A stretch of 64,000 bases of DNA from Phalacrocorax aristotelis. Its lineage: Eukaryota > Chordata > Aves > Suliformes > Phalacrocoracidae. Below the pieces are notes generated by a model, which saw only the letters and a list, made by a program, of their open reading frames with translations, was not told the DNA's origin and ran no database searches. Positions 25,025-37,620 of the stretch are shown piece after piece (positions within the stretch are counted from its first letter, which is position 1; each line of letters starts with the position of its first letter). A program made the translations under genes and the position numbers. The DNA lies in contig NC_134278.1 in NCBI RefSeq assembly GCF_949628215.1, positions 39,264,115 to 39,328,114 on the forward strand, in the 5' to 3' direction.

Positions 25025-25109
25025 ACCAGGTGGTCAACAACCTGCACCCCAGTGCCAAGGTTGGCAACCAGCATGTTGTGACTGACATGCAGCAGGAATG
25101 GTGCAAGGC
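25025..25109 (-). other. Possible internal exon (unidentified)
   Basis: Minus strand: the acceptor CCCATCTTCAG ends just before 25109 and the donor CCTGGT|GTAAGT follows 25025, giving an 85-nt exon open in one frame. Two nt complete a split codon, then 27 codons beginning LAPFLLHVSHNMLV, then 2 nt remain. Both splice sites are good by consensus, but I recognise no protein. Pairs this good are expected by chance several times in 64 kb, so confidence is low. Its reading phases fit the two other minus-strand candidates at 60224-60425 and 8606-8756. Confidence 0.15.
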
Positions 25110-25114
25110 CTGAA

Positions 25115-28100
25115 GATGGGAACCACAGAATCTTAAAACAGGTGTCTGTGAGGGGCACCAGCTCCTGCATCCTGCCTTCACTAATCTCAGCCCACGAGGA
25201 GTCCAGAGACAGATAATCTCTAGGAAAGAAAAACAAAGTCTGCCTCATTTCCCTGAAAAATTTGGCTACTGCAAGCCTAAGCCATGTATATGCGCTCATT
25301 CAAGTCTTCCGTTATGCAGCTTCATATTTTCTCTGAAGGCTTCATACGAACCTCCTTGCTACGAAATGAAGCAGTGAGAAGACTTAGAATGCACTTTCAC
25401 TGTACATGACATGTCCATTTGAGGAGCAGGGAGTCTACAGCTTGGGCTTTATATCACATACACAGAGTAAAGTCCTTCTACCACCAGACCAACCCTAACA
25501 AAGGCTCTTGGCTTGATTTCCAAAGTTGCTGAACATCTGTTGTTCTTGCTGACTTCAGTGCGTGGTGCAAAAGCTCAGCAAGAGCTCAGCAACTCTGAAT
25601 GTCAAACTGGTTGCATGACATCCTGAAGTCTCCTCTGGTACAGGGAGGTCCACAGTGGGTTTGATGCTGGCATGAGACTGGTGGTTTCACTACGCAGGAA
25701 GAAAAAAGCACTCATGCTCTGTGGCCAAACAGGCAATTGGTGGGGGAAATGCAGCAGTGGCACAAAAAATGTGGTGCAAGCTGAGGCAATCATCACTCCA
25801 GCAAGCACAATGAACACCTTCTGGCTACATACATGGCTACATGTGTTATGCATTAGAGTTACACATGTTAACTATACCCATATATTTTTTCCTTCTGTAG
25901 AGATAGCCAAACCCTGGTACTGAAGGCCAGTTGACTGACAGACCTAATGTGATCCGCTGGATTCACAAGTCTATGGGCACAGGAGGCCCAAGATGACTGC
26001 TGAACTGTTGACCAGTAGCTTGACCTTGGGTGACTTTGCTTCTCCACTACTGCCATTGGTCATCCATTCCCTGCAGTTGTAAGCTCCTGTCAGGCAACAC
26101 CAGCAGGACCTAGGGGAATAAAGGTAGCTATTTCCAATGAGTGCTACTGCCTGCTGGTGATTAACTTTGTCTTAGGAGGGGCTGAAGGGTTGAGCAGGGT
26201 GGCTTAGGAGGAGGGACAGGTGTTAATATGGAGTTAGTCAGGAAGAGAGACAAAGGCCAAGCATAGACTTAGAGATAACAAGAGTTTGAGGAGCCATAGG
26301 GAGGCATTACCCATCTCCTTGACTCCAGACAGGATCTGCTGTGGCAAAAAAATTTCTGTCAGATGTCTTTCTTCTTACAAAGGCCATATGAATGAGAAAT
26401 TGCACAACTTCCCTTAGAAGCACCTTCCAGTGCAACTTCCAGGATCCTTATGGCTGGAGGGTTTTCCTAATGCCTGACCTCATTCTTCTATTCTCCAGTT
26501 TAAGCTTCTCACACCTAAAGAGAGGTGAAAAGAGAAAGAAAGATTTTTCCCTTTCGGCAGCTATTGTTCAAAGCATTCAAGGCCTATTCCATTTCTTATC
26601 TCAGTTTTCTTTTTTTCTAGGCTAAGCAGTATAAAATTTCTTCTCTCTCTTTGTTTGCTTGATCTCTACTTATTCTTGTTATTTTTCAAGTCCCTCCCTT
26701 CACATCATTTTCAAGTGCTGCATCCAAGACCGGACTCAGTACTTCAGCAGAAGTCATCCAAGCAAGCCAAAGGATGCCTCATGAATGTTGCTGCTGTTTA
26801 TAACCCCAATATTCACCTTTTCTGCAGCCCACTGTACAGTACCAGTATCTCACATTTTATGTCCAAGCCAGGGTCACCCATAGCTCCTTTTTCCATAGGT
26901 CTGCTGTGTAACAATCTGTCCCTTCTGATGAATTGAGGCTGCTGATTGCTAAGGAGTAAAGCACTGTCAGGGCAAACTAGAAAGCCAGTGCTTTGATACA
27001 TAGTTCATTTTGAAATGGACCGTTATTTACTCAGCAAGAACAGGAGAACTCAACACAAATAAAACTGTTCTCCCAAGTCCGTGGAGAGCTGTCTGACCCC
27101 AAGGCCAGTTTGATTTAACCTCCACTGGCCAGGCTGTCATAACAAAGAAAGCTGCTGGAACAATAGTAGCAGTGACAGCAGCAAGGAAAACAGAAGCAGG
27201 GAGGTTTGCAGGAACTGGATGCCGGCCACACATCTGGGCAAGCCCACTGCACACAACCCGTGATGCAAGCCCTGCTCAATGCAAGCAGACATGTGCATTT
27301 AAGCCCAGCCTACCCGTAAGCTTTTAGCAATTGGAGGATCCCCTGGAGTGCCCCCCTTCAGCATTAAAGAACCATTTATTTCCATGCAGGAACATCATGG
27401 AGAAAGGCATGGCTAGGGTAGAAGGGAAGCTCGCAGGGTCTGCCAACCAGAACGGTCCTCTTTGGCCTTCTGGCAGAAACTTCCTTCACTCTTTTGATTC
27501 TCTTATTTAAGATTTAGGTTCAAACCTTAAAATAAATCAATACTAGTGAAAAAAAATTCCCCTCGATAAATAGTTTGAAGTGATATTTTACATTTCACTC
27601 AGAGTCCTAGCAATATCGAAATCGATGGGAGGGTTTCAGTTGTTCTCAGTTTGAAAAGCCAGTTTGCAGAAGGTACTGCACTGCTCTACATAAAGTTCAC
27701 TGGTTAAGGCTTACTCTTTTCTTTATTTTCAGATAAAACACAATCTTGTGATATGACTATGGTTAAAGAGTACTCTGTGTGTGCGTGTGGGGGGGTGAAG
27801 GGAGAGAAGCACACAGCAGGTTTTATTTTCTTACTTTTAATGGGGCTATTTTGTGAGGCTGAAAAAAAATTGTTAAACTTGCCTTAATTGATTGTTTAAA
27901 GTACCATGGTGGATTTGTCTTTTAAACATAGCCCGTGGTTAAAGTTCCCGTTGCATTGTATTTGAAGTAGGTCCTTTGTGCTTTAAAATGAAAACTGTAA
28001 AACTTTTGGTGTTTAAGGCTTTCTGACTCCAAGTTAATTGTTTTCCTTTAATATGAACAGAATTAAAGATATTAAAAATCGACTGTTGGAGCACATAATT

Positions 28101-30780
28101 GTGGCCTCCCATCTATTCTTCTTGTGGAAATGAAAGGAATATTGAAAGAGTTTCTATTTTACAATACCAGAGGTGGCCAAGCATTTACAACTCTATATAT
28201 TCTTTTAGTTGAATTCTTCTAAACCTCACGCCTGGCTAGCAGTTTTCTCCCAGACGATTTTCATTTTCAAAACATTCACATCCAATAAACTACACGAAAC
28301 ATAGTGTGAGAGAAAAAAGGGGACAGGAAATGGCTCTGTTGCATGGTTATTACATCCTATTGCCTGTGGGTTGCTTTGTTATGAGTTTTAACTATGTAAA
28401 TATGACGTATATGACATCAGAATTTAATCTAAAGCTACTAGGTGGGAGATAGAGTGTGACTTTATTGTTAAGGCTAAAATCAACTGGGTGTTGACAGGTC
28501 TCAAAAGTCACTGAGTATAAGCTTGAAAAGGAAAAGCTCAGACTGATAAGCTGTTCCTTGATTGACAACTTCAGGCTTGACTGCAAGTATTGAAAACAGT
28601 TGAGCAAATGGAGGGAAAAAAGTTTTATTTCATAAGAAACTACACTGGGAAATATAGGAGGATTTATAGGCTGATGTAGCACAAAAACCTAAGAAAAACA
28701 GGTGTGAGGTTTATAAAATCTGGAAACTGGGAAAGGACATTGTCCGTGAATGATTTCCCCATTATGGTTTAATTAACCTTGTAAAAGCCCCTATGCAAAA
28801 ATAATGCCACGAAGGGGGGAAAAAATAAAACACTGGTGTCCACTAGCTTTGACTTTCAACAAATCATACGTCAACAGCTCATGGCAAGGAGGTGGGTTGA
28901 AAAAAATGAGAAGAAAATGAGAAGAGAATAAGAGAGAAGGATTTCAGTGGGAAATAAATGCACCAGGGAAAACAACACACTGATTTTTCATCTTTCTAGT
29001 GAAGTCAGACCAATTTTTGGCACTGTAAAATCCATTATGCAGACAATAAAATAAATACTGTTTAAAGTAGCAATCGTGGGTTGATTGAAATGTTATGATA
29101 GCTACACATGCTATATCTTATCAAATATTATCCATAAGGAAGCATTCAATTCATATTGTGCCAATTATCATACTCTGTGCATCATAAACTTTTATTGCTT
29201 GTTATGGAATGCCACTCAGCCAACTTTTTCTTCAGATATTGCATCATCAGAGTCAGATGGAAAACATATTCTAATGTGGCAAAGTGTTAAAGAAATCTAA
29301 TACTCTGGGGCTGAATGAAAATGTTAAGGTTCATCTCCTGGATAAGAAAAACAATTTATGAATGCAATATTCATTTCCTGAGGTGGGCATAAGCAAAAAC
29401 CTCATCTGAAACTTAAAACCGAGATGTTGGCCTTCACTAGTTTCCTTAGTTTAACTCATTGATGTCATGTATTATGGACCACTGCTAAGACCACATCTGG
29501 GAAGGACTCGCTTTTTTCAGCTCTCCAGATCACTTTTACAGGGGACTCCGTGTATAATTGCATGTGCTGAGACTGAACCTCAAGGGCCAACAGATCATGT
29601 TTCACTTTTAATATATTACTGAAGAATATCAAAATAATCTACTTGTTTAATCTTGATCATGCCAGCCGATTAACACTTTGACACCCTGAATCACAGATGC
29701 TAAGTACTAGAGGGTAAGGTTTCAGTGAAACGTACATAATGAGGCTTTGTGAAGTTACAGATCTGAGGTTAATATATTTACGTAAACGTTCACAGTATGC
29801 AAAGCAGTGCTGTAGCTATCAAAAGACAACTTGGGCAACATTCATAGAAGGCACCCATTGTACATGGAGGTAGGTGCTGGAGTCAGCAGCCGCTTGCTGG
29901 GATGGGGTGGGAATATACCTCCTGGAGGAGGTAACAAAGTACTTCTGATTGCTCTTGCAGAGGCTTCACAAGTGAAGCATGAAGCGTATAGTGATAGGAA
30001 TTCAGTCCAAGGGACTTGTGCATAAGTGACTTGCAATGGAATCTTGGACCACTTCTGATGCACCTCCTACGTGGAAGCAATAACACCAGCAAACAACAAG
30101 ATTCCTCAGAACTGCAGGGAACACTTAAAAGCAGCTGAGCCAGGGGATATCCTGAGTAATGCCCCCGCTGAGGGCTGGAGCATTGAGGACCAGGTCAAAT
30201 TCTGTTCTCTGATGTATTGGATCAGCTTGCACAGTTTGTAGTGTGCACCTCTTCATCCTACCAAAAGCCCCACTGATTTCAATGAAAATTCACAAAGGCA
30301 AGGCAACTTAACACAGCCCTAGAATAATACCTTTCCGAAGGAGATCCTGATTCTTTTCTTTCTAAATTCCCATGGATTTCACTTGGTAAGTTTACTGACA
30401 GCAGCTGCATTGTTCGGTAAAAGCATCCCAGGATCATTATAGATGCAGAATATATGGCAATGTATAAAGGAGTGAGACAGTGTGCCTGACTCTGCCAATC
30501 CATATTGGTCCAAATACCTGTTCCAAACTTTATTCATCTGGATCATGCTTGTTTGAGAAGAAAACAACCAGACATGGGAGGCCGTATGCTATGGTCAATT
30601 AATCTAATGTGTATGATGGAATAGGGAAAGACCTGTACTTAGCTCCTTCCAAGCACTTCTGCAGGTTTCTCTGTCTACCCTGCAGTTGAAGACCAGCTGA
30701 GGTATCCTACTGTAGGAGACCTCTCTTCTCAGCATTGGAGAGTATGTACCTGCAGGGGTTAAGTCTGTTAGTAGTCTATC
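25115..30780. other. Non-coding sequence, no gene recognised
   Basis: AT-rich; random short frames only. It contains a GTGTGTGCGTGTG-G7 stretch near 27775-27796 and long runs of TTTAA-type sequence around 27500-28100. The stretch 29080-29290 has TGATTGAAAT, CAATTATCAT and GCATCATAAA motifs and no repeats, which is enhancer-like in appearance but unproven. No transposon or RNA gene recognised. Confidence 0.6.
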
Positions 30781-30789
30781 ATGAAAGGT

Positions 30790-31933
30790 TTACTCCCTGT
30801 GTGGGAATCCTGTATTACCATAAGAATTGCCTGAAGAAGATGTCTGTATCAGTGGACAGTGAGTAGGGCAGGAGCTACTGTCTTCAGTACAACAAGTGGG
30901 GGACCAGCTGGGTGTTACTGTGTCTGCTGCTTCCTCAAGGGATGTGGATTTATAACAAATGGGAGTCACCAGCCTTCCCTGATGCCCCAGTAAGTATATC
31001 AAGCTTTTCACCTAGTTGAAAAGCCCAGCATATGTACCACACACCTCAAAAAACCAAGGGGAGTAACAACACTGCAAGATGGCAGATGCTCTGCAGGTGT
31101 CCAACCATTCCACTGAGAAGGAAGCAACCAGTATCCTGACAGACTCTGTGACCACCAGATGCTGCAGCCTCTGATGGTCCTTTCTTCCTGTTCCTGAGCA
31201 TCCCAGTTATCCACCAACACATTGCAGCTGCTGCTCGTGTAAAGCAGTCTCAACTCAGGAAACAACTGTGCTTCTTGTGAGCTACACGTGCTTCAAGTCA
31301 TAGGTTGGCCACTCCTGTTTCTTTTTCAGCTTTTTTATATAGCTGCCTGCAGTAAGAAAAAGGCAGCCTGCTCCCAGAAGTGCATATTTCCATGCTGTGA
31401 AATATGACCTGCTCTGGAGTCCTTGATCTCTCTTTCCCAAATAAGAAATCTTAGCTATTCCCAGTTTACCCTGGCAGAGAATTAGTTGGCACCTATAGTG
31501 TGCATGATACCAGGCTTTGCTGCTATAATGCCTCTGACTCAGTGTTGCATTTTCTAAGCGAAGAACTAGGAGTCCAGAGATCCTCCATTTCAACTTCTTT
31601 ACACGACTCGTTGCTCTCCTAGGCTGCATTTTAGCTTCCTGCATAGCAATTAAGAGTGAGGTTTGCAGAAGAACTCAGCAGTGGATTATTTCTGTTCTTT
31701 TTGAAGTCAGTGGAATCAGAGTTAAGCCAAATCTGAGTACTTAAAAAAAATCTGATCCTAAAAATGGATAGGCAAAAATAAATAGTTTCTTGAATGTGCT
31801 GTGGAACTTGAGATTTTCTGTAAGTCCTTCTGCCCTGGAAGCGTACTGGGAAAGCTACTGTTCTTCCTTTGTACAGAGAAATACTCTCTATCACTTCTTC
31901 CCACTTTATGGCAGGCACAGCCAGACTCCACAA
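30790..31933 (-). other. Run of abutting minus-strand reading frames, origin unknown
   Basis: Four minus-strand frames lie almost end to end: 31631-31933, 31282-31644, 31008-31265 and 30790-31011. The second and fourth share a frame, and the first and second overlap by 14 nt. One reading is a decayed coding segment with frameshifts; the other is chance in a patch of slightly higher GC. The second frame (120 codons) is basic, with a hydrophobic stretch near residues 88-102 (YALLGAGCLFLTAG). None of the four resembles a family I know, and I see no retroviral, LINE or transposase motif. The reverse strand also offers an exon-like segment (30888-30989), and both cannot be right. Confidence 0.15.
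30888..30989 (+). other. Possible 102-nt symmetric exon (unidentified)
   Basis: Plus strand: the acceptor GCTACTGTCTTCAG ends at 30887 and the donor CCCCA|GTAAGT follows 30989. The interval is exactly 34 codons, open throughout in the phase that starts at the acceptor, beginning YNKWGTSWVLLCLLL. No protein recognised. Evidence is splice consensus and an open frame only. Confidence 0.12.
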
Positions 31934-31959
31934 ATTAAAGAATTAGTTGTTTAGTTGTT

Positions 31960-32050
31960 GTTGATGGATTTGGGTTTTGGTGGTGGGGGTTTTTTTGGTT
32001 TTATTTAATTTACTTATTTATTTATTCATTGTTTTATTTGTTTTTTAAAT
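31960..32050 (+). repeat. T-rich low-complexity tract with TTTA repeats
   Basis: GTTGTTGTTG, then G/T-rich sequence with G5 and T7 runs, then imperfect TTTA/TTAT repeats to about 32048. A simple low-complexity region with no LINE or SINE body attached. Confidence 0.8.
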
Positions 32051-35000
32051 CAACTGTTGCTGGACACAAATACAGCAAAACACTGAAGTCTTAATCACAA
32101 AAGAGAAAAGATGCAATCGGGTGGCTAGGGCTGTTTGCCATCCCAAGGGTCATGATAAACGGGAGTTACTTAGAGGGAAGGAAAAAAGAAAAGAAACTAC
32201 CCCCGTTGTATCTCTCTTCTACATTCACTTTTTTAATACATTTTTTTCCCTTTGTATTAGACCACAGTGCCAGAACTCCTACCTCACACCTCTGGATTCC
32301 CTTGGCAATGTCATAAAAGCAGATCCATCAGCCACCACCAGACCCAGTCCAACAAACCAGTGATGAAAGAAATGTGAATATAACCAAAACTGGTTCCTTG
32401 AGCAACAAAAAAGAGCGAATAGTTGTGCAACATACTGCGCATTTTTTTAAAACTCATTTTGGAGTAAGACTATTTTTCCCATTCAGTTATGCTTAAAATC
32501 TGACACACTATACAGGAACATTTGTCAATGAATTTCATAATCCTTCTGACAGAATTTACCACTAAATTGCTGCTGTTGTTACAGCTGCAGGAAGACTAGG
32601 GGCCTTGATCCAAAACTCAGCACTAAAAAAGTTGTGGGAACTCAATACTAGAAATGATGTGGGAACCTCAGCCACACAGAGGAGCAAAAGGGGGAGAAGG
32701 AGGGCATCTGTTTACCTCCCTTTGTGCCTTTCCTGGAGAGCTGGACGGACACTGCAGCCAGAGCAACAGGTCGAAGAGCCTAACACTTCCAACTGGTGTG
32801 AGTTTCATCTGGGAATAAATACCTTGGCAAACCATTTACTCCAGTAGCAAATTAATGTTTCCGAAGCAAATATTCCTGGCTGCTCTAGTCGTGGATCCAA
32901 CCTGTAATCAGATGGGCAGACACGTGCACTGCAGTTCTCAGCAAAGGGGGGATATTGATCCCAGTGACTTGTGCCTCTGGCACCGGGGGAAGAGGCTTGG
33001 ATGCTCGGGCAGTGGAGGCGGTTGTAGGGGAAATGTGATCGCATTTACTGAGGTACTTAACAGTTATGTTGTGACCACTGTATTTTTAGTGCAACCGTCC
33101 ATCTTCATTCTTCCTCATGCATCAGTAACATTCCCTTACAACCATATCTTGTTCTTGCCAGTAAAAACAACTTTGCCTAATCCTTCTGCCAGAGGTTGTA
33201 AAGTAGTAACGGGGGCCAGGTCCAAGCAGCTAGGGTAGTCTGAAGTGGGTGCGATGGCTCCATCAACTTTATTCCTACTCTGTTTTAACTCCAGGGCCTC
33301 TGTGTAGCTTGCTCTGGGGCTTGAAAATGGAACAAACCAAACCATGTCCTCCAAGAAGCAGCCAAAACGCAGAGGAAAGGGTGGCTTGTGCCAAGGTCAT
33401 CTCCCCCGAGAGTGGCAGTGGGGATGTGAGACAGTCTAAACCAGTGGAGATCTGGCAGGGACCCCCACAACAGCCTGGACATATCCTTTATAAACCAGCC
33501 AGCCATGTCAACAAGCGTATCTGAGAACAGAGAGTAACTTAACCTGGCACCTGTGCAAAGTCTGACCTCTCCACTGATCTGGTGTGGAATGAAAGGATTT
33601 TGCTAGGAGAGGAGAAGACCAGGAGCAGTGTACGTGTATGATTAATGTAACCGTCCCGCTGTTCCCTGTCTTCCAGTACTGAGAGTTAATAAGCAAAAGC
33701 ATCTTGGTACTTGTCCCTTCTCCTTCTCCTTAAGCCCTCCTCACAGTTGGCTGGTAGCAGGTAGTGGTCATCCTAAACTATGTCACTATTAGCAAATTAA
33801 ATGGACCGTCCTTGGGCACTGAGGGCAGAAAAAGACAGCGCTCAAGCTATTCTTGTACTCTCCAGAAGAAAAAGGGTAGAAAACTTGCATTTCCTTCTTT
33901 TTAGCAATATGTAGAAGCAAAAATATGTCTTTCTCCTTGAGTTCCATATAACAGAAATTTTGGGTAAAACATCATAGTCCAATGAAGCTGCTCAGCATAT
34001 AGGGGCAGGTCCCTACCCCTGCAGCATCAGGATTTACACTTCTAAGTAACTAGTTGAAAGATACTATGGCAGCCTCACCAAAAAAAGACTTTTTTGGCAT
34101 TATTTACTTTGCTCTTGTGCTGTGGGCTTGGAGATGTCAGGCCTGTGCACACACATCTTGCTTTTCAGCTTTGTGTTACACAGTACAATGTAAGAAGTGA
34201 GATCAATGGACATTAGCTTGGTTTCTGCAGTGAATGCTGAAATGCATAAACAGACAAATTGCAAGCGTGTCAGCTGTGCTTGGTTAAGGATGTTTTCTAA
34301 GGACAGACATATCTCTTGTCCATCTTTTCTTCTGTCTTCTTGTAGATGCTTGGCTAGTTTGGAAGGGCTTAAACTATGTGAAGAAAAAGAAAGTGGAGGG
34401 ACACAGGAATCAAGAAAGACAGGAGGTCTGAGGAGATCCTGCTTTTTCTAAGCTGTGTGCTTTTTCCAGCACGAAATGCCTCATAATTAATTTAAAGTTA
34501 TCCTCAAAAGTGTAAATGGCAAAAACAGTGGCTTATTCACTAAGTTTAAATCCCTGGTAAAGAGCAGCTGTAAATAGATTCATTTATATACTTGCTGACT
34601 AAACTTTGGTCAAATGCTGCTTGGAGTTACATCAATGTAGATCTGGAGGGATTCCATCCATTTTCAGTGAGAGCAAGTTTTCTCACTCCCAAGATCATTA
34701 GGTTCCTTCAACACTTATTCTTTATTTTGCCAAGATAAAGATTCAGATGTTTTGATTTTTCAGTTCAATTTCTAGAATGCAGTTCTTCTATGTTCTGACA
34801 ACATATGGCATGAATGTGTTCTTTTCTATTTAATACAGGAAAATTAGTCAAAAGTTCAGTCTTGCTTTAATGCTTTTCATTCCCCTGTAAATGCTTTAAT
34901 TTTTTTTGATTGCCTTCTGAGCAATGTCAAAAGCCAGGACCTAGAAAAAACCCTGCCATTCCACTGCAGTGTCTTCCTACTGAAGTGTTGGCGTGTCCAG

Positions 35001-35150
35001 TAAAGCAAAAATTTAGGAAAGGAGCATTTTCAATGTTCACTTTGTTGGACAATGGGCCTGCCTTGGTAGAGGTTTCAACAATGAAATTATTGTACATATA
35101 TTTGCTTTAATGCCTCTGTTGTTATCATGTTTTTTTAACAGCGGTGTTGG
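32051..35150. other. Non-coding sequence, no gene recognised
   Basis: Mixed composition. A pyrimidine-rich acceptor ending at 32262 is followed by an open frame to a TGA at 32361-32363 (translation begins PQCQNSYLTPLDSLG). It has no nearby AATAAA and no recognisable protein. The 32640-33480 stretch is more GC-rich, with overlapping frames on both strands that look random. No transposon or RNA gene recognised. Confidence 0.6.
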
Positions 35151-35159
35151 TTGTTGCCA

Positions 35160-35350
35160 GATGTTCTGCTCAACAATGCTTCAGCACACATGGGAATGCT
35201 TGTGATGGCCAATCAAGTGGGCTGGCAAAATAGAAACAGATGGCCATGGATGTGTGCTCTAACACATCTTTAATGAAATGGAGCCCTCACGTAGATGATT
35301 ACATTGCGCTAATCAGCGTTTGCCTATCCTAACGTCCCTGCATCTCCAGT
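35160..35350. promoter_or_regulatory. Possible enhancer-like block with paired homeodomain motifs
   Basis: A repeat-free block holding CCAAT (near 35209), several TAAT/ATTA cores and, at 35296-35315, TGATTA and TAATCA as reverse complements separated by 8 nt (CATTGCGC). Dimeric spacing of TAAT-type cores is typical of homeodomain-bound enhancers. The call is by appearance only; sequence conservation could not be measured. Confidence 0.25.
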
Positions 35351-35389
35351 TATATACCACCTAGTGACCTAGTTTTGAATTACAACTTG

Positions 35390-35466
35390 TTTTTCACTTA
35401 TTCTAGTTTTAGCTGCATTGGATTGTAGCAAAAGATGGTCCAATGCAGGGAAAACTGTATGAAAAA
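35390..35466 (+). repeat. 77-nt long-stem hairpin (imperfect palindrome)
   Basis: From the centre outward: a 14-nt loop, one T-G wobble, 10 perfect pairs (CTGCATTGGA 35413-35422 with TCCAATGCAG 35439-35448), a 2x2 internal loop, 7 pairs (TAGTTTT 35404-35410 with AAAACTG 35451-35457, one wobble), an asymmetric loop of 7 against 2, and 7 more pairs (TTTTTCA 35390-35396 with TGAAAAA 35460-35466). As RNA this is similar in length to a pre-miRNA. As DNA it could be the core of an old palindromic MITE. The outer stems are AT-rich and weak, and I recognise neither a microRNA nor a transposon family. Confidence 0.6.
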
Positions 35467-36030
35467 TCCTGGGTTAACAAAAGCAGATGTAAAAACTACA
35501 GCCTGGCTTGAAAACTGCACAAAATAGAATAGAAATGTGCTAATGATTTATTTTCTGTCTTTTACCTTTCAGTGGTTTTTATTAAGTAACGTAGGGGCCG
35601 TGTATCATTGAGATACAGTTCAGATCTGAATCCAAAGCCACTCGTGGTCCATTATTACAGTGAGACTCAACCTTTAATAGATGCTCTGTGAGAGCAGAGA
35701 TGTGTGCCAAACCGAATCCTAGCTGTACAGCTTCCCTTGGTTTTCCTGGGGCTCTTTAGCTAAACAGTAACTGTTTTCAGATGCAATCAGATGGGCTTAG
35801 GAGGGCAGAAATCTTGCAAGAAAAGTTGATTAGTTGGTATCTTCTGCAAGGTAATTGCACAATCTTTTGGTTCTTTCCTGATTTGGCATTGAACTCCAAA
35901 TTAATTGCTAAATTCAGGAGATTCTAGGATGAACAAAATGCTTTGTCTCATCTATAGGGAGGCTGTGAAAGTATGCTTAAATATAAAATAATTTTAACAA
36001 CTCTAATGTTTAAAAAAAGCCTTTAACCTC

Positions 36031-36058
36031 TAATCAAATACCCCAAACCATTTGATTA
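36031..36058. repeat. Inverted pair of TAATCAAAT motifs
   Basis: TAATCAAAT (36031-36039) and ATTTGATTA (36050-36058) are perfect reverse complements 10 nt apart. TAATC is the core preferred by Bicoid/OTX/PITX-type homeodomains. Whether it is bound is unknown. Confidence 0.7.
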
Positions 36059-37591
36059 AGAAAAATTATGGGTCTGGAAAGGGATAACTAAGAAGTTCTT
36101 GCATATGCGTCCAAAATAGGGATTCATGTTTTCAGGCTTTCCCTTGCAGCCACAAGAGCTAGAAACATTGCTTTTTCAGAAAGCTAGTTGAGGTCTGAAT
36201 ATTGAAGGGCTCCACAGACACCCATAGGGAGCTCACAATAGCGTGATGACTGCTGGCATTTTTGTACCCAGTAAGTACAACTCTGCTGGGTCCAGAATAT
36301 GTGGTGAGGAAGGGTAAATAAGTGGGGAAAAAAAAAAGCTGTATGGTTTTCCCTTCAATGCTTCTACGTGTTACAGAGGGCCTTCAGAAACATGGGCAGT
36401 ATTGATTTTGCCTTTGTCAAGGCAACAAAGTATTTCAGTATTGCATCCATAAGGTTAAATTTGGGCAGGATTTTCAAAAGGTGATTAAAATGAGGGTTGG
36501 GGAAGGGACAGGAAGGCTCATCCTCCATTTAATATAGACCTATACTCAGCTGGGGGAGTGCAGTTGGGGAAGTTGAGCAGGCAGCACTTGGGGGACACCA
36601 TGCAGCACATCCAGTTCCCCATGCTATGACCACCAAGAACTTGGTTCCCTCCCACTCTGGTGCCACCATACTGAGGCACAGCTCTTAAAGCTCCTACATT
36701 GCACTTAATGCAGCCCTAATGGCCGCAGCTCATCATCTTCATCCCTCAGTGTACTCATCGGGAGATGCCAGCCATTCTCTATTCATGTTTAAATTAATAA
36801 TGGATACTTTTTCTCTGCTGCTTACTGCATTATGGAGACTTTTTTAACATACTCAATGGAAAGTTTTATTGAAGGGACCCATGTGCTGTTTTAAACTCTT
36901 TTCAGATATCTTTTTTTTTTCATATCTTAGAAAGAGGGGGAACCTTTAAGCCCCACAGAAACATTTATTTTCAGATTATGTCTGGTATAATCTTGGTTTA
37001 GGCCGGATGTAAATGGACAGTATTATTTTAAAATGTGTTCTCAAACCCTCTTTGCACTTTTCAAATAAAAATGGCTTCAAGTATTCATGTATTTTTGGAA
37101 GAGTACAAACAATGGAATGTCAGATTTCAGTTACTGCCCTTAATATATTTAACCATTCAGCATACTGTAATTGGCTCAATCAAAAGTTATTTCCCCAAGA
37201 AATACAAACAAGACCCGAAGGATGATGAAATAATTCTGAAATGTCAATCTTTCAAGATTCAGATATGTTCTAATAACATTACAGAAATTCCAAAGGTCTC
37301 AATTTGGAAGTAACAATAATACCACCAAGTATAGACAAATTTTTAAGGCAAGAACTAATGAAGTGATTTGCTTTCTTAACTTCCATTTTGGACTAAATCT
37401 TCCAGTTGTCAAGCTAAAATAATTCCAAAATATTGTTATATCTAACATTACAAGGAGGAAGTGCAGTCACTAGTTCTACATACATGTAATTGTACTTATA
37501 CCCCAGCTTTTCACAATTAAGAATGTGGCAAAATCTGCTCCAATGCTCCTCTGGGTTCCTCAATATTCTACTCTGCTGAAACAAAGCTCTT

Positions 37592-37620
37592 CCCCCAACA
37601 CCCACCCCCCTTTTTGCCCC
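37592..37620 (-). other. G-quadruplex motif on the minus strand
   Basis: Four C-runs on + (5, 3, 6 and 4 long) separated by loops of 4, 1 and 6 nt give a canonical G3+N1-7 motif on -. The setting is otherwise featureless. Confidence 0.7.

Noticed and set aside
28168..31317. Possible 3.1-kb hAT transposon with ends CAGAGGTGGCCAA and (minus) CAGGAGTGGCCAA
   Set aside because: The two ends share a hAT-like look, but the 8-bp flanks (TACAATAC and TTTCTTTT) do not match as a target duplication. No transposase-like frame lies between, and an 8-mer match on both strands is expected by chance in 64 kb.
32263..32363. Plus-strand terminal-exon-like segment
   Set aside because: Good acceptor and a stop after about 33 codons, but no AATAAA in the following few hundred bases and no recognised peptide.
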